NCBI GenBank assembly: GCA_964608595.1
Contig: CAZSOU010000002.1
Coordinates: 1 to 64,000 of the forward strand
Direction of reading: 5' to 3'
From: Oleiagrimonas sp964608595
GTDB lineage: Bacteria > Pseudomonadota > Gammaproteobacteria > Xanthomonadales > Rhodanobacteraceae
DNA length: 64,000 bases
The notes beneath the pieces are model-generated. The model did not search any database. It was not told the origin of the DNA and saw nothing but the letters and a program-made list of their open reading frames with translations. A program made the position numbers and the translations under genes. This document shows, piece after piece, positions 1 through 9,201 of this stretch. How positions within the stretch are numbered: the stretch's first letter is position 1; the number at the start of each line of letters is the position of its first letter.

Positions 1-1886
1 ACCACGTCAGCGCCGAGGACGGTACCGGCGCCGTGCACACCGCGCCCGGCCACGGTCAGGAAGATTTCGCCGTTGCGCGCCATTACGGACTGGTCGACAA
101 ATACCCCGCGCAGGTGCTCAACCCGGTCGACGGACGCGGCGTGTACGTCGAGGGCACGCCGTTGTTCGAAGGGCAGCACATCTGGAAGGCCAACCAGGCC
201 ATCGTGGCGTTGTTGCAGGACAACGGTCATCTGCTGGCACATGAAGTCATCACCCACAGCTACCCGCATTGCTGGCGCCACAAGACGCCGGTGGCATTCC
301 GCGCCACGCCGCAGTGGTTCATCAGCATGCAGAAGGAGGGTCTGCGGGACACCGCGCTGACCGCCATCAAGGGCGTCACCTGGGTGCCGTCGTGGGGCGA
401 AGAGCGCATTGCCGGGATGGTCGAAGGACGGCCCGACTGGTGTATCAGCCGGCAACGCACCTGGGGCGTGCCGATTGCCCTGTTTGTTCACAAAAAGACG
501 CAACAGCCACATCCGCGCAGCGTGGAACTGCTGGAAGCAGTCGCCAGGCACGTGGAGCAGGGCGGCATTGACATCTGGGACGACCTCGACCCGGCCGAGT
601 TGCTGGGCCGGGATGCGGACGATTACGAAAAAGTCACCGACGTGCTGGACGTGTGGTTCGATTCCGGTGTCACCCACGCTTGCGTGATCAATGCGCGGCC
701 CGAGCTTCAGGCCGGCGACGCAACCAAGTACCGGGTGATGTATCTGGAAGGCTCCGACCAGCATCGTGGCTGGTTCCAGTCGTCCCTGCTCACCTCCAGC
801 GCCATGCACGGCCGCGCACCTTACCAGCAGGTTCTGACGCACGGCTTTACCGTGGATGCGCAGGGCAAGAAGATGTCCAAGTCGCTGGGCAACGTGGTGG
901 CGCCGCAGAAAGTCATGGACACACTGGGCGCGGACGTGCTTCGCCTGTGGGTGGCCGCGGCCGATTATCGCCACGAAATGACCGTGTCCGACGAGATCCT
1001 GAAGCGCGTCTCCGACAGCTACCGGCGTATCCGCAACACCTGCCGTTTCCTGCTCGGAAATCTGGACGGTTTCGACCCGGAAAAGCATTTGCTGCCGGTT
1101 GCCGATTGCCTGGCGTTGGATCAGTGGGCCGTGCAGCGTGCGCATGACGTGCAGGCGAATGTGCTGGCCGCCTACGAGCGTTATGATTTCCCGGAGATTG
1201 CCCAGCGCGTGCAGAATTTCTGCACCAACGAGATGGGTTCGCTGTACCTGGATATCACCAAGGACCGGCTCTACACCATGCCCACCGAAAGCCTCGGCCG
1301 GCGCAGCGCGCAAAGCGCGATGTATCGCATTGCCGAGGCACTGGTGCGCTGGCTGGCGCCGATTCTGGCGTTCACCGCCGAAGAGGTGTGGCAGAACCTG
1401 CCCGGCGAGCGCGGCGAATCGGTGCTGTTCGAAACCTGGTACGAAGGTCTCGACGGCATGCAGGGCAGCGATGAGCAACGCCGCTGGTGGGGCGATCTGG
1501 CGCGTATTCGCGAAACCGCATCGGGGGTACTCGAAAACATGCGCAAGACCGGTGCGATCGGTTCGTCGCTGGCTGCCAACGTGGATGTCTATCTGGATGA
1601 CGACTTGCAGAAGCGTTATGCCGATGCCGCTGACGAACTGCGCTTTTTCTTCATCACTTCGACGCTCGATACGCATCCGTTGTCCGAAAAGCCGGCCGAT
1701 GCGGTGCGCGTGGAACTGGATGGCGAAAACGAGGCGTGGGTCGCCGCGCATGCCAGCGGCGCGGTCAAATGCGTGCGTTGCTGGCACTATCGCGACGACG
1801 TCGGCAGCCATGCCGGGCACCCCGAACTGTGCGGTCGTTGCGTGGACAATGTCGCCGGCGAGGGCGAAACTCGCCAATGGTTCTGA
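1..1886 (+). CDS. ileS: Isoleucyl-tRNA synthetase, 3' portion
   Basis: Charges tRNA-Ile with isoleucine in the cytoplasm. The reading frame is already open at the window edge (first full codon at position 3), so the start lies upstream; 627 residues remain of a family that is usually about 940 long. The class I signature KMSKS is visible (KKMSKSLGN, near base 870), as are the editing and anticodon-binding regions. The C-terminus carries the paired-cysteine zinc finger typical of bacterial IleS (CVRCW and CGRC, near bases 1770-1845). It is followed by lspA and ispH, the conserved ileS-lspA-ispH neighbourhood. Identification is secure. Confidence 0.97.
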   Translation, partial: HVSAEDGTGAVHTAPGHGQEDFAVARHYGLVDKYPAQVLNPVDGRGVYVEGTPLFEGQHIWKANQAIVALLQDNGHLLAHEVITHSYPHCWRHKTPVAFRATPQWFISMQKEGLRDTALTAIKGVTWVPSWGEERIAGMVEGRPDWCISRQRTWGVPIALFVHKKTQQPHPRSVELLEAVARHVEQGGIDIWDDLDPAELLGRDADDYEKVTDVLDVWFDSGVTHACVINARPELQAGDATKYRVMYLEGSDQHRGWFQSSLLTSSAMHGRAPYQQVLTHGFTVDAQGKKMSKSLGNVVAPQKVMDTLGADVLRLWVAAADYRHEMTVSDEILKRVSDSYRRIRNTCRFLLGNLDGFDPEKHLLPVADCLALDQWAVQRAHDVQANVLAAYERYDFPEIAQRVQNFCTNEMGSLYLDITKDRLYTMPTESLGRRSAQSAMYRIAEALVRWLAPILAFTAEEVWQNLPGERGESVLFETWYEGLDGMQGSDEQRRWWGDLARIRETASGVLENMRKTGAIGSSLAANVDVYLDDDLQKRYADAADELRFFFITSTLDTHPLSEKPADAVRVELDGENEAWVAAHASGAVKCVRCWHYRDDVGSHAGHPELCGRCVDNVAGEGETRQWF

Positions 1887-1900
1887 TGTCCGGTTTTGCC

Positions 1901-2055
1901 CCTGCAGGGAACCTCGAAAAACCGCCGGTCAACAGAATTTCCGGTGGGCGGGGCCGGTGGCCCCGACAAGATGTGCCGCAAGATCCATCGGGGCCACCGG
2001 CCCCTCCCACAAGGACAGTTGCGGGATGCAACGGTTTTTCGAGATTTCCTGCAGG
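1901..2055. repeat. Nested palindromic element between ileS and lspA
   Basis: Two 24-base arms at 1901-1924 and 2032-2055 are inverted copies differing at two positions; both include CCTGCAGG and CTCGAAAAACCG or its complement. Inside them lies a second inverted pair (1944-1967 and 1987-2010). The transcript could fold into one long two-stage hairpin. It looks like a mobile short palindromic unit rather than a gene; no open frame here has coding character. Confidence 0.7.
1944..2010. repeat. REP pair, GGCCGGTGGCC type
   Basis: The forward copy at 1944-1967 (core GGGGCCGGTGGCCCCGAC) faces the inverted copy at 1987-2010 across a 19-base spacer. The same core, with GCGGCC in place of GGGGCC, recurs several times at 56215-56472. 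The head-to-head arrangement is that of a REP doublet (REPIN). Confidence 0.75.
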
Positions 2056-2131
2056 AGCGCGTCTTGCGCGCGATACCTTCGACCCGCCCTCATGCCGTGA
2101 GGCCATCGCGCGCATGGCGCGCTTCTGCAAC
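2049..2131. repeat. REP pair, GGAGCGC..GCGCGA type
   Basis: The forward copy at 2049-2074 (GCAGGAGCGCGTCTTGCGCG) and the inverted copy at 2105-2131 form a second REP doublet just before lspA. Related single copies lie at 20157-20182, 21401-21427, 22681-22710 and 23557-23581. It overlaps the last bases of the larger nested element. Confidence 0.75.
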
Positions 2132-2169
2132 AAAAACAATCGGGCGATTGCCGAGGTGGAGCTGGCTGC

Positions 2170-2670
2170 ATGACCTATTCGAAATCCAACGCACTGGTAT
2201 GGCTCAGGGTATCGGCCCTGGCCATCATTGCCGACCAGCTCAGCAAGTGGTGGGTGCTCACCCACACCATGCCGGGCCAACGTATCCCGCTGATCGACGG
2301 GTTTCTGTATCGCACGCTGGTGTTCAACCGGGGCGCCGCGTTCAGTTTTCTTGCCGACGGCAGCGGGTGGCAGCGATGGTTCTTCGTGGTTCTGGCGATC
2401 GTGATTTGCGTCGGGCTGGCCGTCTGGCTGTGGCGCACGCCGCGCCGCGACTGGCGCACGGCATTGCCGCTGGCGCTCATCATCGGCGGCGCACTGGGCA
2501 ACCTCATCGACCGCGTGATGACCGGTCGCGTCACCGATTTCGTGTTGGTGTACTTCGGTGACTGGGCCTATCCGGCATTCAACGTCGCTGATTCGTGCAT
2601 CTGTGTAGGCGCCGTGTTGTTGATCGCGTTCAGCTTGTTCGGCCAGAAGGGGCAGGACGACGTGCGATAA
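2170..2670 (+). CDS. lspA: Lipoprotein signal peptidase (signal peptidase II)
   Basis: Inner-membrane aspartyl protease that removes the signal peptide of diacylglyceryl-modified prolipoproteins. The 166 residues show four hydrophobic segments. Both catalytic aspartates are seen: D114 in NLIDR and D141 in FNVADS, with the conserved VFNRGAAFSF stretch near residue 51. The length fits the family. The ATG at 2170 follows a weak GGAGCTGG site. It lies 29 bases ahead of ispH and is probably cotranscribed with ileS, although a REP-rich gap of 283 bases separates them. The fkpB gene found between lspA and ispH in enteric bacteria is absent. Confidence 0.97.
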   Translation: MTYSKSNALVWLRVSALAIIADQLSKWWVLTHTMPGQRIPLIDGFLYRTLVFNRGAAFSFLADGSGWQRWFFVVLAIVICVGLAVWLWRTPRRDWRTALPLALIIGGALGNLIDRVMTGRVTDFVLVYFGDWAYPAFNVADSCICVGAVLLIAFSLFGQKGQDDVR

Positions 2671-2699
2671 TCCGTGACGCAGGTTCTGTCGGAAATTCC

Positions 2700-3650
2700 G
2701 TGGACATTCTTCTAGCCAACCCGCGTGGATTCTGTGCCGGTGTGGATCGGGCCATTGCCATGGTCGACCGTGCCCTGGATGCGTGGGGCGCACCGATTTA
2801 CGTGCGTCATGAAATCGTGCACAACCGCTACGTGGTGACTCGTTTGCGTGACAAGGGCGCGGTGTTCGTCGACGAACTTGCCGAGGTGCCCGACGACGCC
2901 ACGGTCATTTTCAGCGCCCACGGCGTGCCGCAAGCGGTGCGTGTCGAGGCGGAAAAGCGCGGCCTCAAGGTCTTCGATGCGACCTGCCCGCTGGTGACCA
3001 AGGTGCACATGGAGGTCGCACGTCTGGGCCGGCATGGCCGCGACGTGGTGTTGATCGGCCATGCCGGTCATCCGGAAGTCGAGGGCACCATGGGGCAGTG
3101 GAATCCGGCCAATGCGGGCGCCATTCATCTGGTGCAGTCGGTCGCGGACGTGGACAGGCTTTTGCCTGGCCAACCCGAGGCCTTGTCGTATGTCACCCAG
3201 ACCACACTGTCGGTGGATGACACCAAGACCATCATCGCCGCCTTGCGCGCGAAGTTTCCCGCCATCGAAGGCCCGCGCAAGGATGACATCTGCTACGCGA
3301 CGCAGAACCGGCAGGATGCCGTGCGCCGCCTGGCCGAAAGCGTCGACCTGGTGCTGGTCATCGGCTCGGTCAACAGTTCCAATTCCAACCGTTTGCGTGA
3401 TCTTGCCGAAAGCGAAGGAGTGCCGGCATTTCTGATCGATGGCGCCGAGCATGTCGAACGTGACTGGCTTGACGGCGTCAAACGCATCGGGGTCACGGCC
3501 GGCGCATCGGCACCGGAAAAACTCGTGCGCGAGGTCATCACCCGGCTGCAGGCCTGGGGCGGCGGCGAACCCGAGGATCTCGATGCCGAGCCGGAAAACA
3601 TGGTGTTCGTCCTGCCCAAAGCGTTGCGTACGATTCGCGCCGCCGATTGA
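2700..3650 (+). CDS. ispH: 4-hydroxy-3-methylbut-2-enyl diphosphate reductase
   Basis: Last enzyme of the non-mevalonate (MEP) isoprenoid pathway: an iron-sulfur enzyme that reduces HMBPP to IPP and DMAPP. A GTG start at 2700 gives VDILLANPRGFCAG, which lines up with the usual N-terminus, and gives 316 residues, the usual size. The three cluster-binding cysteines are visible at C12 (GFCAG), C96 (DATCPLVT) and C198 (DDICYATQ). The frame stays open upstream into lspA, but those residues do not resemble the family. Third gene of the ileS-lspA-ispH group. Confidence 0.97.
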   Translation: MDILLANPRGFCAGVDRAIAMVDRALDAWGAPIYVRHEIVHNRYVVTRLRDKGAVFVDELAEVPDDATVIFSAHGVPQAVRVEAEKRGLKVFDATCPLVTKVHMEVARLGRHGRDVVLIGHAGHPEVEGTMGQWNPANAGAIHLVQSVADVDRLLPGQPEALSYVTQTTLSVDDTKTIIAALRAKFPAIEGPRKDDICYATQNRQDAVRRLAESVDLVLVIGSVNSSNSNRLRDLAESEGVPAFLIDGAEHVERDWLDGVKRIGVTAGASAPEKLVREVITRLQAWGGGEPEDLDAEPENMVFVLPKALRTIRAAD

Positions 3651-3738
3651 AGCCCGTCCTCCGATTTCGCCCGTGTGGCTGGCGCTCAGTCAGGGGGCGT
3701 AGGATGAGTGTTCGTGTCGTTGTTCAAGGAATCTGCGC

Positions 3739-5694
3739 ATGACCCAACCGCCGGAGGTCAAGTCCGAGAATCGCCCCGGTCGAAAAGAAGCCGAGTCGGC
3801 CGAAGACAAGGCCGAGCGTGAGGGTATCGCCAGTCAGCTGCTGGTGATGCTGTCGGTTCTGGGCATCGTATACGGTGATCTGGGCACCAGCGCCATTTAC
3901 TCGTTGCATGCCGTGTTCACGGGTGGCGCGCATCCGCTGGAGCCGAACGACATCAATGTGCTGGGCATCCTGTCGCTGGTGTTCTGGACGTTGATCGTTG
4001 TCGTGTCCGTCAAGTACATGACGTTCGTGTTGCGTGCCGACAATCGCGGTGAAGGCGGCATATTCGCGTTGATCGCCCTGTTGCGGCCGTGGCATCACAT
4101 GGATCGCGTCGGCAAGCGCATATTGATACTGGGCGGACTGGTCGGCGCCGCCATGTTGTATGCCGGCATCATGATCACCCCGGCGATTTCCATCCTGAGT
4201 GCGGTGGAAGGTCTCGAAGTGGCCTCGCCGCACATGGAGCGCTACGTCGTCCCGGTGACGCTGGCCATACTGGTGCTGCTGTTCGCCGTGCAGCGTTTCG
4301 GCACGGCGAAAATCGGCGTCGTTTTCGGGCCGATCATGGGCTTGTGGTTCGTGGCGATCGCCGCGCTTGGCGTCTACGGCATCATGCAGGAGCCGCGAGT
4401 GTTGCGGGCGGTCGATCCGCGCCATGCCATCGACTTTTTCGCGCATGACGGACTGACGGCGTTTCTGGTGTTGTTTGCGGTCTTCCTGGTGACCACCGGC
4501 GCCGAGGCGCTGTATGCCGACATCGGCCACTTCGGTCGCAAGACGATCCGCTGGATCTGGTTCCTGTTCGTGCTGCCGGCACTGCTGCTCAATTACTTCG
4601 GCCAGTCGGCGATGCTGCTGCACGATCCCGGTGCGGCTTCACAGCCGTTTTATCACCTGATTCCGGAGCCGCTTCTGTACCCGGTCGTGGTGCTGGCGAC
4701 CGTCGCCACGGTGATTGCCTCGCAGGCCGCGATCACCGGCGCTTTTTCGATGACCCGCGAAGCCTCCAGGCTGGGCATGATGCCTCCGGCGCGGGTGATA
4801 CAGACGTCGAAAGACACTGCCGGCCAGGTTTACGTGCCGTTTGTCAACTGGGTGCTGATGGCGGCGGCCATCATTTTGGTGGTGCTGTTCGGCAGCTCCG
4901 ACAAGCTGGCCAGCACCTACGGCATCAGCATCAGTACCACCATGGTCGTCACTACGATTCTCGCGTTTTTCGTGGCGCGCAATCGTGGCGGCTGGCCGCT
5001 CGGTATCGTGGTGCCGCTGGGGATCATTTTCCTGGCTGTGGATCTGGCTTATTTCGGCTCCAATCTGCTGCGCATACCGCACGGCGGCTGGTTCCCGGTT
5101 GCCGTCGGCGCCCTGTTTTTCGTGGTGATGTCCACCTGGCGTCGTGGCACCGAACTGGTCACCAGCCAGACCGACAAGGATGCCAGGACGATTGGCGAGT
5201 TGGTACGCGATCTCGAGGAGGACAACACGCGACGCGTGCCCGGCACGGCCATTTTCATCACCCCGCGCATGGAAAACACGCCGCCGTCGTTGAGTCACCA
5301 CATCGCGCGCAATCGTGCGTTGCAGAAGCAGGTGGTGCTGTTGACCGTTTTGACCGAAGATTCGCCGCGGACCACCCGTGAAGAACGCCTGGAGGTCACG
5401 AGTCTCGACGACGGATTCTTCCGCGTCTTCCTGCATTACGGCTACATGCAAACCGCGAACATTCCGTCCGAGCTCGCCAATTGCCATGAAGGGGGCCTGG
5501 AGATCGATCTGGATGAAGCCACGTATTACATCGAACATCAGGAGCCCATCAGCGGTCGCAACCGCCGCGACGGCATGATGCGCTGGCGCGACAGCTTGCT
5601 GAGTTTCCTGATGCGCAATTCGATCGACGTGACCACCAACTACCACATTCCGGACGACAAGGTGGTGGATATCTCTCTGCGGGTGCGTATCTGA
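3739..5694 (+). CDS. kup: Potassium uptake protein Kup/TrkD
   Basis: Low-affinity, proton-coupled K+ uptake permease of the KUP/HAK/KT family in the inner membrane. The 651 residues comprise a charged N-terminal tail of about 30 residues, then the conserved opening motif GIVYGDLGTSAIYSL, about twelve hydrophobic segments up to residue ~465, and a hydrophilic C-terminal domain typical of the family. The ATG at 3739 follows AAGGAA at good spacing. It stands alone, 88 bases after ispH, and converges with the gene at 5785-6552. Confidence 0.96.
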   Translation: MTQPPEVKSENRPGRKEAESAEDKAEREGIASQLLVMLSVLGIVYGDLGTSAIYSLHAVFTGGAHPLEPNDINVLGILSLVFWTLIVVVSVKYMTFVLRADNRGEGGIFALIALLRPWHHMDRVGKRILILGGLVGAAMLYAGIMITPAISILSAVEGLEVASPHMERYVVPVTLAILVLLFAVQRFGTAKIGVVFGPIMGLWFVAIAALGVYGIMQEPRVLRAVDPRHAIDFFAHDGLTAFLVLFAVFLVTTGAEALYADIGHFGRKTIRWIWFLFVLPALLLNYFGQSAMLLHDPGAASQPFYHLIPEPLLYPVVVLATVATVIASQAAITGAFSMTREASRLGMMPPARVIQTSKDTAGQVYVPFVNWVLMAAAIILVVLFGSSDKLASTYGISISTTMVVTTILAFFVARNRGGWPLGIVVPLGIIFLAVDLAYFGSNLLRIPHGGWFPVAVGALFFVVMSTWRRGTELVTSQTDKDARTIGELVRDLEEDNTRRVPGTAIFITPRMENTPPSLSHHIARNRALQKQVVLLTVLTEDSPRTTREERLEVTSLDDGFFRVFLHYGYMQTANIPSELANCHEGGLEIDLDEATYYIEHQEPISGRNRRDGMMRWRDSLLSFLMRNSIDVTTNYHIPDDKVVDISLRVRI

Positions 5695-5784
5695 CGCGAC
5701 GAAACGGTGAGCTCCCATCGCTTGCCGCACCTCCTGTCGGCGTCTCGATGCCGGCACGGTGGGTGCCTTGTCAAAGCGGCCCGC

Positions 5785-6552
5785 TCAGACGGCCTCGACA
5801 GCCTCGCGCAACCGCTGATACCCGGTTACCAGACGCGGCCCGGGGCGACCGAGAAATGCTTCGCTGACGGCATGGATGCGGTGGGCGGCAACGGCGGGAA
5901 CGTCCTGCCACCCCTCGCGGCGGCGCACCACGTCGGCGCGGTAGTTTTCCACCTTCACGCCGCACCAGCTCATGACGACGACGTCGGGTGCTGCCGCGAG
6001 CACTTGCCGGTTCTCCAGCGGCACGCTTCTGGCGTCGGTGTCACCCCACGGGTTGTGTCCCCCGGCGCGGTGAATCAAATCGGTGACCCACGAGCGGCGA
6101 GCCGGGGCAATCACGGGTTTGGGCCACCACTCCACCAGCACGGACGGGCGCGATGCGGGAGGCGTGACGGGCGGCATGGCGCGTTCCATGTCCGCCACAA
6201 GGGCTTCACCACGTTCAGGCACGCCAAGCATGTCGGCAATACGGCGGATATCGTCATATACATCGTCCAGCGATTCCGGGTCGCTGACCCACAGGTCCAG
6301 CCCGACGGATTCAAGCCCTTCCACCACCCGTTCGTGACCCGGCACGGTACGCGAGGTCAGCACCAGATCCGGTTCCAAACGCAAGACTTCATTGACATCA
6401 AGGTCGAGATCGCGCCCCGGCCGCGGCAGTTTGTCGACCACGTCCGGCGGGTAGTCGGAATCGGCATCCACCCCGACCAGCGCATCGGCGCAACCCAGTG
6501 CGCAGACGATTTCGGTATTGGAGCAGGTATGGGAAAAAATGCGTGGAGTCAT
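5785..6552 (-). CDS. Periplasmic-binding-protein-like (BtuF-type) protein lacking an obvious signal peptide
   Basis: The 255 residues match the two-lobed metal-chelate/cobalamin binding fold (BtuF type). The start is typical (RIFSHTCSNTEIVCALGC), the TRTVPG-like region follows, and the lobes are joined by a long helix (ERGEALVADMER). The ATG at 6552 gives a protein that begins directly in the first strand, so no signal peptide is seen. No BtuC or BtuD partner is next to it. It is divergent from the amino-acid permease. Binding of cobalamin is inferred from family resemblance only; other ligands are possible. Confidence 0.8.
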   Translation of the reverse strand: MTPRIFSHTCSNTEIVCALGCADALVGVDADSDYPPDVVDKLPRPGRDLDLDVNEVLRLEPDLVLTSRTVPGHERVVEGLESVGLDLWVSDPESLDDVYDDIRRIADMLGVPERGEALVADMERAMPPVTPPASRPSVLVEWWPKPVIAPARRSWVTDLIHRAGGHNPWGDTDARSVPLENRQVLAAAPDVVVMSWCGVKVENYRADVVRRREGWQDVPAVAAHRIHAVSEAFLGRPGPRLVTGYQRLREAVEAV

Positions 6553-6715
6553 GGCGGGACAAACATCGGCAGTGATGCGTTTCAGCCTAACAGGGGGAGG
6601 CGGAACACCGAGCTCTCCGATGCATGTTCAATCGCAGGAAAAGCGACATCCCCCGCATTTGCCGATACGATGCCTGTTTCGCCCCCGTCGCACGATCACC
6701 GGAGTTGCCGACACC

Positions 6716-8074
6716 ATGCAAGGATCGAAAGCCCCTTTGCTGGCGCGCCGCCTGAAGAATCGCCACATCCAGTTGATCGCCCTGGGCGGCGCCATCGGTA
6801 CCGGCCTCTTTTACAGCGCGGCCGAATCGATCAAGCTGGTCGGACCCGGCATCGTGCTGTCGTACCTGATCGGCGGCGGCATCATTTATCTGATCATGCG
6901 CATGCTGGGCGAGATGTCCACGCAGGAGCCCGTCGCGGGTGCATTCAGTGATTTTGCGCACCGGTACTGGGGTGGTTTCCCCGGATTTCTTTCGGGCTGG
7001 AATTACTGGCTGCTCTACATTCTGGTCAGCATGGCCGAGCTGACGGTCGTCGGCTTGTATGTCAATTTCTGGTGGCCAGGCGTGCCGGGTTGGGCCACGG
7101 CGCTGGTCATCTGGGGCGGCGTGACCGTTCTGAACCTGTTTCAGGTCAAACTGTTCGGCGAGTTCGAGTTCTGGTTGGCGCTGATCAAGATCGTCGCCAT
7201 CATCGGCATGATCGTGCTCGGACTGGTCCTGGTGTTCGGGATGGATCACGGTGTATCCACCGGCATCGCCAACTTCTGGCGCCACGGCGGGTTTCTGCCG
7301 CATGGTGTGCGCGGTCTGCTGCTGTCATTGGTGGTGGTGATGTTTTCCTTCGGCGGCACCGAGTTGATCGGCATCACGGCCGGTGAGGCCGACGATCCGC
7401 GCCACAGTATTCCGCGTGCCACCAACCAGGTGCTGTGGCGCATCCTGGTGTTCTACATCGGCGCCGTGGGGGTGTTGATTCTTTTGTATCCGTGGAACCG
7501 CATCGGCCTGGACGGCAGCCCGTTCGTGCTGATCTTTTCGAACCTCGGTATTCCGGCGGCACCGGACATCCTGAATCTGGTGGTGCTGACGGCGTCGATT
7601 TCGGTCTACAACAGCGGCATGTACAGCAACGGCCGCATGCTCTACAGCCTGGCGGAGCAGGGCAACGCGCCGCGCATCTTCATGCGTCTGGGGAAATGGC
7701 AGGTGCCGTGGGTCGGCATCCTGTTTTCGTCGGCTTGCACGTTCGTGGTGGTGATCGTCAATTTCCTGGTGCCGCACGGCGCATTCATGCGCGTGATGGC
7801 CGTGGCTACCGCGGCGGCGGCATTGACGTGGCTGATGATCGTGCTGGTGCACCTGAAGTTTCGCAAGGCACATGCGCGCGGGGATCTGTATTTCCCGGCG
7901 CCGTGGTATCCGTGGGCCAACTGGTTGTGTGTGGCCTTTCTGCTGATGCTGGTGGGATTGATGACGCAGATCGACTCCACGCGCCCGGCGGTCTACGTGC
8001 TGCCGGCATGGCTGCTGGTGTTGTATGTCGGTTACCTGTGGCGGCGCAAAAAGGCCGGACGAGACCCGTTGTAG
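6716..8074 (+). CDS. Amino acid permease (AAT/APC family)
   Basis: Proton-coupled amino acid importer of the inner membrane. The 452 residues begin with the AAT-type signature (LKNRHIQLIALGGAIGTGLF), carry about twelve hydrophobic helices, and include AGEADDPRHSIPRATNQVLWRI, which is conserved in the AroP/CycA/GabP group. ATG 6716 was chosen because the family motif starts about 12 residues later; the frame is open upstream to 6518 but those residues are not family-like. A GGAG lies about 12 bases ahead. Substrate cannot be read from the sequence. Confidence 0.93.
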   Translation: MQGSKAPLLARRLKNRHIQLIALGGAIGTGLFYSAAESIKLVGPGIVLSYLIGGGIIYLIMRMLGEMSTQEPVAGAFSDFAHRYWGGFPGFLSGWNYWLLYILVSMAELTVVGLYVNFWWPGVPGWATALVIWGGVTVLNLFQVKLFGEFEFWLALIKIVAIIGMIVLGLVLVFGMDHGVSTGIANFWRHGGFLPHGVRGLLLSLVVVMFSFGGTELIGITAGEADDPRHSIPRATNQVLWRILVFYIGAVGVLILLYPWNRIGLDGSPFVLIFSNLGIPAAPDILNLVVLTASISVYNSGMYSNGRMLYSLAEQGNAPRIFMRLGKWQVPWVGILFSSACTFVVVIVNFLVPHGAFMRVMAVATAAAALTWLMIVLVHLKFRKAHARGDLYFPAPWYPWANWLCVAFLLMLVGLMTQIDSTRPAVYVLPAWLLVLYVGYLWRRKKAGRDPL

Positions 8075-8302
8075 GAACGCATCTCATGCCGGTGCGATGG
8101 GTTGTCAACCATGTTCCCCGACCAGGTGCATCGGATCGTATGCCTCCGATCCGGGCTGAAGCGCCCGCTCAAGCCGGGCGTGGCTGGTGCAGGCGGGCGG
8201 AGTCGAAGTACATGGTCCGGGGTGCTTCGATTCCGGGATTTCGGCGCTGTGCCCGGAGCGGGTAGTGGTGTGATCCGCACGAAGTGCGCGAGATATTTTG
8301 TC

Positions 8303-8515
8303 TTACAAGCGGTCGAATTCACGCTTCAGGTCGTAGCCCTTGTCGGTCACGATGCGTTCCAGCGTCTGCACGCGGCGCTCCAGGGCCGCGATCCGGTTTT
8401 GCTGGTCCGGGTTCTCCTGCGGCCGGCGTTCCTGGATGCGCAGGTAATGCTTGATGATACCCGTCGCAAACGCCGCGATGACGATGACGAGAACGAATAT
8501 TTGCCCTGATCCCAT
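8303..8515 (-). CDS. Small PspB-like membrane protein, last gene of the psp unit
   Basis: The 70 residues have one N-terminal membrane helix (IFVLVIVIAAFATGII) and a charged coiled-coil tail (RIAALERRVQTLERIV) of the kind seen in PspB, ending in YDLKREFDRL, which resembles the end of the upstream PspC protein. ATG 8515 follows AGGAACTCACC and lies 9 bases after the stop of the preceding gene, so it is surely cotranscribed. It may act as a second membrane adaptor for PspA; that is inference. Confidence 0.8.
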   Translation of the reverse strand: MGSGQIFVLVIVIAAFATGIIKHYLRIQERRPQENPDQQNRIAALERRVQTLERIVTDKGYDLKREFDRL

Positions 8516-8524
8516 GGTGAGTTC

Positions 8525-8917
8525 CTAGTCTTCCAGATCGCGGAATTGGCGATCCAGGTCGTAACGGTTGGAGGTGACGTAGCCTTCCATGCGTGCGAGT
8601 TTGGCGTCCAGCTCGCGGAAGCGGTGACGCACGTCGCCGAACGTTTCGCTGGCCGAGCGCCGGACGCTGCGCCAGTAGCGGTCGTCCTGATCCCAATCAT
8701 ACGGCCGTTCCGGTTTCGTCGGCAGCAGCACACCGAGGACGATGTATACCACCAGGGTGAGTGCGCTGAACCAGATCAGCGCGATGATCGCCAGAACGCG
8801 GATGAACGTGACGCTCCAGCCGAAGTAGTCGGCGATACCGGCGCAAACACCCATGATCTTCCCGTGGCGCTTGTCGCGGTAGAAACGTTGCGCGCGCCAG
8901 TCGTCGTCATGTCTCAT
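8525..8917 (-). CDS. pspC: Phage-shock protein C, long form
   Basis: Envelope-stress membrane protein that with PspB relays inner-membrane damage to PspA. The 130 residues contain the PspC domain (FYRDKRHGKIMGVCAGIADYFGW, seen as residues ~12-34), a membrane segment around residues 40-65, and a soluble tail ending in YVTSNRYDLDRQFRDLED, as in known PspC. The ATG at 8917 overlaps the stop of the upstream PspC-domain gene in an ATGA, which points to coupled translation. Confidence 0.92.
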   Translation of the reverse strand: MRHDDDWRAQRFYRDKRHGKIMGVCAGIADYFGWSVTFIRVLAIIALIWFSALTLVVYIVLGVLLPTKPERPYDWDQDDRYWRSVRRSASETFGDVRHRFRELDAKLARMEGYVTSNRYDLDRQFRDLED

Positions 8918-9201
8918 GGCCGGCTCCTGTAGCGGTGGTGCCATGAGGCGCGGTGATCGTCGTCGAAGTCGTCGAAGTCGTCGAAGTGCGAGCGGCGTTC
9001 CGGCATCAGCAAGGCTGCGACGATGTAGGCGACGATGGTCGGCACGGTGAAAAACCAGCCAAGGACAAGGGCGCCGAAGCGCGTCAGCGCCAACGACCAG
9101 TCGAAATATCCGGCGATGCCGGCGCAAACGCCGAGAATCATGCCGCGCTTCGAATCGCGATAAAGAGGGTGGGTACGGTAGTCGTGACGTGAGCGATTCA
9201 T
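8914..9201 (-). CDS. Short PspC-domain protein
   Basis: A second PspC-domain gene of 95 residues. LYRDSKRGMILGVCAGIAGYFDW matches the domain start, and a membrane stretch follows (FGALVLGWFFTVPTIVAYIVAALL). The tail is short and histidine/aspartate rich (HFDDFDDFDDDH), unlike the longer PspC next door. The start ATG 9201 overlaps the pspB stop (ATGA), and its own stop overlaps the pspC start (ATGA). A tandem PspC pair suggests duplication with divergence of the cytoplasmic tail. Confidence 0.9.
   Translation of the reverse strand: MNRSRHDYRTHPLYRDSKRGMILGVCAGIAGYFDWSLALTRFGALVLGWFFTVPTIVAYIVAALLMPERRSHFDDFDDFDDDHRASWHHRYRSRP

Noticed and set aside
1765..2793. 342-codon minus-strand frame across ileS end, REP region and lspA
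   Set aside because: Shadow of lspA and repeats; residue composition is non-biological and it crosses two real genes.
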